From Alphaproteobacteria bacterium (GTDB taxonomy: Bacteria; Pseudomonadota; Alphaproteobacteria; GCA-2731375): a DNA stretch of 64,000 nt. Positions 59,300 through 64,000 of the stretch are shown here, in pieces. The notes beneath the pieces are model-generated. The model was not told the DNA's origin. It saw only the letters and a list, made by a program, of their open reading frames with translations, and ran no database searches. The DNA lies in NCBI GenBank assembly GCA_021776235.1, contig JAJFGG010000019.1, positions 57,734 to 121,733 on the forward strand, read 5' to 3'. Position 1 is the stretch's first letter. Each line of letters starts with the position of its first letter. The position numbers were made by a program, and so were the translations under genes.

Positions 59300-59545
59300 C
59301 TATTTCTTCCCTCTCTTCTTCCTCTTCTTGCTTCTACTTTTGCTTTTGCTTTTGCTTTTGCTTTTGCCACCGCCAGGAACGGAAGGGCGCGCCTTTTTTT
59401 TGGCCAGGGCCGCGCCATCAATATGGGTGATGGTCGGCGCAACATAAACAACGGCAGCCGCCAGACCCAGCCGCGCCAGCGCCCTGCGCCGGCTTGGATC
59501 GGATGCGCCGCTGTTTTTCGCCAATTTATCTTGCCTGGTCATCAT
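59300..59545 (-). CDS. Short Lys/Ser-repeat peptide with export-like N-terminal segment
   Basis: An 81-residue protein. It begins MMTRQDKLAKNSGA, then DPSRRRALARLGLAAAVVYV near residues 16-35, a Tat/Sec-like motif, then APTITHIDGAALAKKK, and ends in a basic tail with KS repeats (GGGKSKSKSKSKSRSKKRK). The repeats come from the CTTTTG hexamer run. It lies between an HprK-like kinase and a NeuA-like enzyme on the same strand. Ser-rich repeats beside a kinase-like and PqqD-like gene suggest a modified peptide, but this is inference. The start has GGGA about 10 bases upstream. Confidence 0.6.
   Translation of the reverse strand: MMTRQDKLAKNSGASDPSRRRALARLGLAAAVVYVAPTITHIDGAALAKKKARPSVPGGGKSKSKSKSKSRSKKRKKRGKK
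59338..59370. repeat. (CTTTTG)n hexanucleotide repeat
   Basis: About four to five tandem CTTTTG copies with degenerate flanks, inside the Lys/Ser peptide gene. It encodes alternating Lys and Ser on the minus strand. Changes in copy number alter the tail length but keep the frame. Confidence 0.85.
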
Positions 59546-59678
59546 CAGATATCCCAATCGGACGTGTCGTAACCTGCACCATTTGTTTCCGCATCGCCAG
59601 CATTTGTTGTTGCGTCGGGAAACATACACCAACCATGCGGGATGTTGTATCTGAAATCCCTAATATCACGGCAATACC

Positions 59679-60407
59679 TTAAGAATTCTGTAATTTTGCA
59701 AGGCCGGCGGCCAACAAGGCCTGCCCCAGTTTTATATCGTCCGGGGCGTCCAGATCAAACCCCTGGGCAAATGGAATTTCGACCGGACGCGACGGTTTCG
59801 CAAAAGGCGTCTGCTGTTCCAGCGCCGCCAGACTGCGAAAAACCAAAAGATTACCAAAAAGATAGTGTTTGGCTCTTGTCTGCTTGTTTTGGGGGTTGGC
59901 GCGCCCGTCGGGAAACCGGAAATCGACTTGTCCGTCCTGAATGACCCGCTGCTCAGAGGCATGATGATTGTGCGGGCAAAGCACCACGGTCTGGGCCGAG
60001 CCGGCGCCGGGGTCCGCCAACAGGGCATCCACGGTCCACTGGATATGTTCGGCCAGCAGGAACGGCGAAGCCGGTTGCAACAAGGCGACACATTCCGCCA
60101 CCGCACCTTCATGAGCATAGAGGTTCTGCAATAGATCCTCTATCACGGCCATGACAGGGGTGTCTTCGGCACCCAGATGCACCGGCCGCGGATGCACTTC
60201 AACGCCAAGGGTGGCGCAACGGTCAGCAATACCCTGATGGTCCGTACTGCAAAGCAACCGGGTGAGGCTGCCGGAGCCTTTGGCGGCAAGAACTTGAAAG
60301 TCCAGCAACGGGCGGCCGATAAAGGGCGTCAGGTTTATCGTGGGAATGGAATTGGAGCCACCCCCCGCCGGGATCAGGCCCCAAACAGCACCTGGAATTA
60401 TCTTCAT
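59679..60407 (-). CDS. Acylneuraminate cytidylyltransferase-like (NeuA-type) protein
   Basis: A 242-residue nucleotidyltransferase-like protein. LIPAGGGSNSIPTINLTPF near residues 11-29 takes the place of the NeuA ARxGSKxxxxKN motif, but the Arg and Lys are replaced, which questions nucleotide binding. ALLQPASPFLLAEHI near 100-114 matches the family's LQPTSP motif, and the C-terminal FDLDAPDDIKLGQALLA is family-like. AAGGA at 9 bases upstream favours ATG 60407 over 60443. It is the first gene of a minus-strand set with the Lys/Ser peptide, HprK-like and PqqD-like genes. Confidence 0.72.
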   Translation of the reverse strand: MKIIPGAVWGLIPAGGGSNSIPTINLTPFIGRPLLDFQVLAAKGSGSLTRLLCSTDHQGIADRCATLGVEVHPRPVHLGAEDTPVMAVIEDLLQNLYAHEGAVAECVALLQPASPFLLAEHIQWTVDALLADPGAGSAQTVVLCPHNHHASEQRVIQDGQVDFRFPDGRANPQNKQTRAKHYLFGNLLVFRSLAALEQQTPFAKPSRPVEIPFAQGFDLDAPDDIKLGQALLAAGLAKLQNS

Positions 60408-60681
60408 GCTTACCAGTCCTTGAAATTCGCCGGGATCGGCCATGGCACACCACGGCCGGCAGCCCGGCGGCCCATGGCGAGATGCTTTTGAATTGATCCT
60501 GACTGCATCTCCCGTTGTACCGCGACGCCTGCTAAAAGAGTATTACTCTAAATCTTCAGCCGGGACGCCCAGACCCATCAATGCCTGACAGGCCTTTCGC
60601 GTACCTGATAGATGGGTAGGATGGGCCGGGATAAAAGTGATGCGCGTCACGGCAACGGCGCATAGAAAAATGGGTGATTTA

Positions 60682-61851
60682 ATGGCTGAACAGCTGGGTG
60701 CCTATATCAAACATGACGCAGTGGAACTGGCGGCAACCGCGCCGGGGCCGCTTACCGGTTTGAGCTTTGCGACCAAGGATCTTTTTGACATCGCCGGCCA
60801 TACCACCGGCGCCGGCAGCCCGGACTGGCTGGCCGGGCACGGTCCGGCCGCGGCCACGGCGTCCTCCGTGGCTGCTTTGCTGGCGGCGGGCGCGCATATG
60901 GTGGCCAAGGCGCAAACGGATGAAATGGCTTTTTCCATCACCGGTCAGAACGCCCACTACGGCACCCCGGTCAACGTCAATGCGCCGGGGCGCATTCCCG
61001 GTGGCTCGTCTTCGGGTTCGGCCGCGGCGGTCGCCGGGCAATTGGTTGATTTCGCTCTGGGCTCGGATACCGGCGGGTCGGTGCGCATGCCCGCCGGCTT
61101 CTGCGGGATTCACGGCATCCGCACCACCCAGGACCGGATTCCGGTGGATGGCGTACACCCTCTGGCGCCCTGTTTTGACACCATAGGCTGGTTCACCCGC
61201 AGCGGCGAACTGATGCGCCGGGTCGGGCGGACCCTGCTGCCGGACTATTCCGACCACCCGGCCGCGACCCGTATGCTCGTAGCCAGGGATTGTTTTGACC
61301 TGCTGTCGAATGAAGCGGCCGCGGCCCTGGCCCCCGCGGTTGATCGCATAGCGGAGCATATTTCCAGACGGGACGATGTGCGGCTGAGCGAAGACGGACC
61401 CGGCGCGTGGATGCCGCATTTTCGCACCTTGCAGATGGCCGACATCTGGCGGACCCACGGCGACTGGATCAGGCAGGCAAAGCCAGGTTTCGGGCCCGGC
61501 GTGGCGGAACGGTTCGCCACCTGCGCCACCATTACAGCCGAGGCCGCTGCCGCAAGCAGTCTGGTGCGCGATGCCGTCCGGCGGCGCCTGTCGGATATTT
61601 TGGCTGGCAACGCCGTGCTGTGTCTTCCCACCGCGCCTGATATTGCGCCGCTGTGCCGGACGCCGGAGGCGGAACTGGACGATTTTCGATGGCGCAGCAT
61701 GGGCCTGACCTGTGTCGCCGGCCTGTCCGGATGTCCGCAGATCAACCTGCCTCTGACCACGCTGAACGGCTGCCCCCTGGGCCTGGGTCTGATCGCGGCC
61801 CCCGGCAATGATGAAGTTCTCTTACAGTTGGCGGCTGCGATTGCGCCATAG
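60682..61851 (+). CDS. Amidase signature-family enzyme
   Basis: A 389-residue amidase beginning MAEQLGAYIKHD. Lys in LSFATKDLFDIAGHTTGAG near residue 33, IPGGSSSGSAAAVAG near 109 and LGSDTGGSVRMPAGFCG near 130 give the catalytic triad. The close is GCPLGLGLIAAPGNDEVLL. It differs in sequence from the amidase at 46895, so it is another family branch. The preferred start is ATG 60682; in-frame upstream codons lack a ribosome-binding site. Substrate unknown. Confidence 0.88.
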   Translation: MAEQLGAYIKHDAVELAATAPGPLTGLSFATKDLFDIAGHTTGAGSPDWLAGHGPAAATASSVAALLAAGAHMVAKAQTDEMAFSITGQNAHYGTPVNVNAPGRIPGGSSSGSAAAVAGQLVDFALGSDTGGSVRMPAGFCGIHGIRTTQDRIPVDGVHPLAPCFDTIGWFTRSGELMRRVGRTLLPDYSDHPAATRMLVARDCFDLLSNEAAAALAPAVDRIAEHISRRDDVRLSEDGPGAWMPHFRTLQMADIWRTHGDWIRQAKPGFGPGVAERFATCATITAEAAAASSLVRDAVRRRLSDILAGNAVLCLPTAPDIAPLCRTPEAELDDFRWRSMGLTCVAGLSGCPQINLPLTTLNGCPLGLGLIAAPGNDEVLLQLAAAIAP

Positions 61852-61917
61852 ACCAGATAAATCCTGCCCATGGGTCCGGGTGCCCGGCGACAGTGTTTTG
61901 TCCTATAGTGGGACGCA

Positions 61918-63276
61918 ATGATGCTGACAAGCCGCATAACCGCCGCCGGCCTGCCCCGCCCGGCCATGGGCCGGGTGCGGGTCCGAACCCTTTTGTTGAT
62001 CAGATGGTTGGCCATCTTTGGCCAAATGGCGGCACTGCTGGTCGTCGACGAGTTATTGGACTTCTCCCTGCCCATGCTCCCGGCCATGGCGACCATCGGC
62101 GCTTCCGTCGCCGTCAACGTCTGGATCATCGCCCGCTACAATCTGAACCAGTGGCATAACAATCGCGCCGCCGCCGTTTATCTGGCCTTCGATATTGCGC
62201 AATTGGCAGCTCTTTTGTATCTAACCGGCGGTCTGGATAATCCTTTCGCGCTGTTATTCCTTGTGCCGGTCACCATATCGGCCACCATTTTGAGCCTGCG
62301 CAGCGCCATTTATTTGGGGCTGCTGGCGCTGCTTTGCGTCAGCCTGCTGGCGCGTCTCCACCTGCCCCTGCCCTGGCCCGCGCCCGGTTTTCAATTACCG
62401 CAAATTTATGCCGCGGCGATCTGGATATCGCTGGTTTTAGGCATGCTCTTCCTCATGTTCTACGCTTGGCGGGTAGCGGAAGAAGCCCGACGGATGTCAG
62501 ACGCCGTGGCGGCAACCCAGACCGCCCTGTCGCAAGAGCGGGAATTGTCGGCCTTGGGCAGCCTGGCAGCGGCGGCGGCCCATGAACTGGGTACCCCGCT
62601 GGGTACCATCGCCCTGATTACAAAAGAATTGCTGCACCGGCAAACGGCGGACACAGAGACCCAAACCGACCTGGAAATACTGGCTGGCGAGGTTGACCGC
62701 TGCCGGAAGATTCTAGCCAGCCTGGCCCGCAATCCCTCCGCCGGCGCCGATCCGGCGGTATCGCAAATGACCTTTGATGCGCTGGTCGCCGATCTGGCGG
62801 GGCGCCATGGCGATGGTGACACGACGATTAAGGTCACCGCCGGCGCTACCAGCAACCCGCCCCTGGTCCAGCGCAGCCCGGAACTGGTCCAGGGTCTGGG
62901 CAATCTGGTCGAAAATGCCATGGAGTTCGCCAGTAGCCGGGTGGATTTGGAGTTTTCCTGGGATGATGAGCAGGTGGAATTGTCGATCCGCGATGACGGC
63001 CCCGGCTTTGCCGCGGGTATACTCGACCTGCTGGGCGACCCCTATATAAGCACCCGGCCCGGCAGCGGGCGTATGGGCCTGGGCGTTTTCATATCGAAAA
63101 CCTTGCTGGAGAGGACCGGTGCGGCCCTGCATTTCTTCAATCGACGGCAAGGTTTGGGCGCGACGGTTGTCATCCGCTGGCCAAGGCAGATAATAGAGCT
63201 TACAACCGAGGAACGTGCCAAGACGGATCCTGCAGGTTTTGGGCACTTACAACAGCTCGGTCGGGGAGAGCATTGA
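61918..63276 (+). CDS. regB: Redox sensor histidine kinase RegB/PrrB
   Basis: A 452-residue histidine kinase with six membrane helices (about residues 25-190). The ubiquinone-binding motif GGLDNPFALLFLVPV is near residue 104. The phospho-acceptor His222 lies in AAAHELGTPLG, and Cys262 in GEVDRCRKILASL; the spacing of 40 between them equals the His225/Cys265 spacing of the Rhodobacter protein. The ATPase domain ends in GSGRMGLGVFISKTLLE. It senses oxygen and redox state through quinone and Cys. RegA starts 2 bases after its stop. Confidence 0.94.
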   Translation: MMLTSRITAAGLPRPAMGRVRVRTLLLIRWLAIFGQMAALLVVDELLDFSLPMLPAMATIGASVAVNVWIIARYNLNQWHNNRAAAVYLAFDIAQLAALLYLTGGLDNPFALLFLVPVTISATILSLRSAIYLGLLALLCVSLLARLHLPLPWPAPGFQLPQIYAAAIWISLVLGMLFLMFYAWRVAEEARRMSDAVAATQTALSQERELSALGSLAAAAAHELGTPLGTIALITKELLHRQTADTETQTDLEILAGEVDRCRKILASLARNPSAGADPAVSQMTFDALVADLAGRHGDGDTTIKVTAGATSNPPLVQRSPELVQGLGNLVENAMEFASSRVDLEFSWDDEQVELSIRDDGPGFAAGILDLLGDPYISTRPGSGRMGLGVFISKTLLERTGAALHFFNRRQGLGATVVIRWPRQIIELTTEERAKTDPAGFGHLQQLGRGEH

Positions 63277-63278
63277 AA

Positions 63279-63836
63279 ATGACTGGGGAGGGGACCGATG
63301 GGGCCGCGGTAACGCGATCACTGCTTTTGGTCGACGATGACGAAATTTGGCTGCAGCGGCTGGCCTCCGCCATGCAGCGGCGCGGTTTTGCGGTGACCAC
63401 CGCCAGTTCGGTCGAAGACGGCATCGCCAGGGCCAGGGAACAGGCGCCCGCCTATGCGGTGATCGATCTGCGGCTGGAGGACGGCAACGGCCTCGACGTG
63501 GTCGGTGCCCTGCGCGAGGTCTGTCCGGATGGCCGCATCATCATGCTGACCGGCTATGGCAATATCGCTACGGCGGTGGCCGCGGTGAAACTGGGAGCAG
63601 TGGATTATTTATCCAAACCGGCGGACGCGGATGCCATTGAAGCCGCGCTTCTGGCGGGCAATGACGAAAACCCGGCGCCGCCCGAACGACCGATGTCCGC
63701 CGACCGTGTCCGTTGGGAGCATATTCAACGGGTTTATGAGTTGTGTGACCGCAATGTATCCGAAACGGCCCGCCGCCTGAACATGCATCGCCGCACCCTG
63801 CAACGTATCCTGGCCAAACGCTCGCCCAGGGAATAA
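63279..63836 (+). CDS. regA: Redox response regulator RegA/PrrA
   Basis: A 185-residue two-domain regulator. The receiver has the phospho-acceptor Asp63 in YAVIDLRLEDGNG, the acidic LLVDDDEIWLQRL near 17, the Thr in MLTGYGNIATAVAAVKLG and Lys in DYLSKPADA. The C-terminal Fis-type HTH reads RNVSETARRLNMHRRTLQRI near 157-176 and is the same type as in RegA. It controls photosynthesis, respiration, carbon and nitrogen fixation in relatives. The start lies 2 bases after regB; both are coupled. Confidence 0.95.
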   Translation: MTGEGTDGAAVTRSLLLVDDDEIWLQRLASAMQRRGFAVTTASSVEDGIARAREQAPAYAVIDLRLEDGNGLDVVGALREVCPDGRIIMLTGYGNIATAVAAVKLGAVDYLSKPADADAIEAALLAGNDENPAPPERPMSADRVRWEHIQRVYELCDRNVSETARRLNMHRRTLQRILAKRSPRE

Positions 63837-63877
63837 TGCTTGTTCCCAAATCGAAACAAACTAGTGGTCTGAATCAT

Positions 63878-64000
63878 CTAAAGCGCCGGGTATAGGTTTT
63901 TCAGCTTGATGCGGGCGTTCTCGGTTGTAAACCGCCAATCTGCTTTGACGTTATGTTTGTTGCGTCTTTGCAGCCAAGCCGCGACGTGTTGCTCAAGGGT
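63878..64000 (-). mobile_element. IS630-family transposase, C-terminal fragment at window edge
   Basis: The minus strand, entering at 64000, reads 40 residues ending at 63878: TLEQHVAAWLQRRN, then DWRFTTENARIKLKNLYPAL, the C-terminus of IS630-family transposases. A CTAG at 63860-63863, near the end of the element, fits the TA target of this family. The rest of the transposase lies outside the window. Confidence 0.8.

Noticed and set aside
59338..59370. Phase-variation switch
   Set aside because: The unit is six bases, so changes in copy number keep the reading frame.

Overview
The window is GC-rich chromosomal DNA from an alphaproteobacterium, most likely a Rhodospirillales-type or related marine/soil lineage. 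This rests on several alphaproteobacterial traits: a RegB/RegA redox two-component pair, a PAS_5 protein, a DUF1127 protein, an ACR3 permease, trmL divergent from petABC, mtnP-apt after cytochrome c1, and a TPR protein-BamB-Der block. Gene density is high and many genes are translationally coupled (overlapping stop/start codons). No rRNA or CRISPR is present. One tRNA-Ala(CGC) is seen.

Layout. 1-8.4 kb: partial acyl-CoA synthetase, a damaged small gene, ilvD, mmsA, zapE/AFG1, a DsbA-fold isomerase and an ACR3 arsenite permease. 8.4-9.9 kb: FAD oxidoreductase. 10.4-21.8 kb: a defence island with two restriction-endonuclease-fold proteins, a type I restriction-modification operon (hsdM-hsdS-SIR2-hsdR) with a SIR2-like gene between hsdS and hsdR, and a DUF6236 protein. 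The DUF6236 gene is flanked by a duplicated, diverged 3' end of the neighbouring alpha/beta-hydrolase gene. 21.9-25.5 kb: hydrolase, a local repeat cluster, asd, a LysR regulator and a DUF1127 protein. 25.9-33.6 kb: a six-gene co-directional cluster: phosphoesterase with beta-propeller-like tail, two related membrane proteins of unknown function, a DyP-type peroxidase, an unusual P450 and a GST-fold protein. 33.6-36.2 kb: an overlapping minus-strand operon (trmL, secreted protein, HAD hydrolase, hydroxyisobutyrate-dehydrogenase family). 36.4-42.3 kb: cytochrome bc1 (petABC), then mtnP-apt, a TauD-type dioxygenase and an SMP-30 lactonase. 42.4-48.3 kb: YggT, tRNA-Ala, PAS_5, a lipoprotein, a CoA-transferase, MmgE/PrpD and an amidase. 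48.5-51.9 kb: TPR protein, BamB, Der. 52.2-56.2 kb: a DUF3604 / PpiC-type isomerase / HupE-UreJ module. 56.3-60.4 kb: an IlvB-like TPP enzyme, then a minus-strand set resembling the HPr-rel-A type (PqqD-like, HprK-like kinase, short Lys/Ser-rich peptide, NeuA-like transferase). 60.7-64 kb: amidase, regBA, and the end of an IS630-family transposase running off the edge.

Three places look most rewarding: (i) the phosphoesterase/DyP/P450/GST cluster, which reads as a peroxide-driven, possibly lipid-directed oxidation pathway and includes two paralogous unknown membrane proteins; (ii) the SIR2-like NADase candidate built into a type I RM operon; (iii) the PqqD/HprK-like/short basic peptide set, which could be a peptide- or glycan-modification system. 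All functions are inferred from motifs read by eye; no database search was possible.
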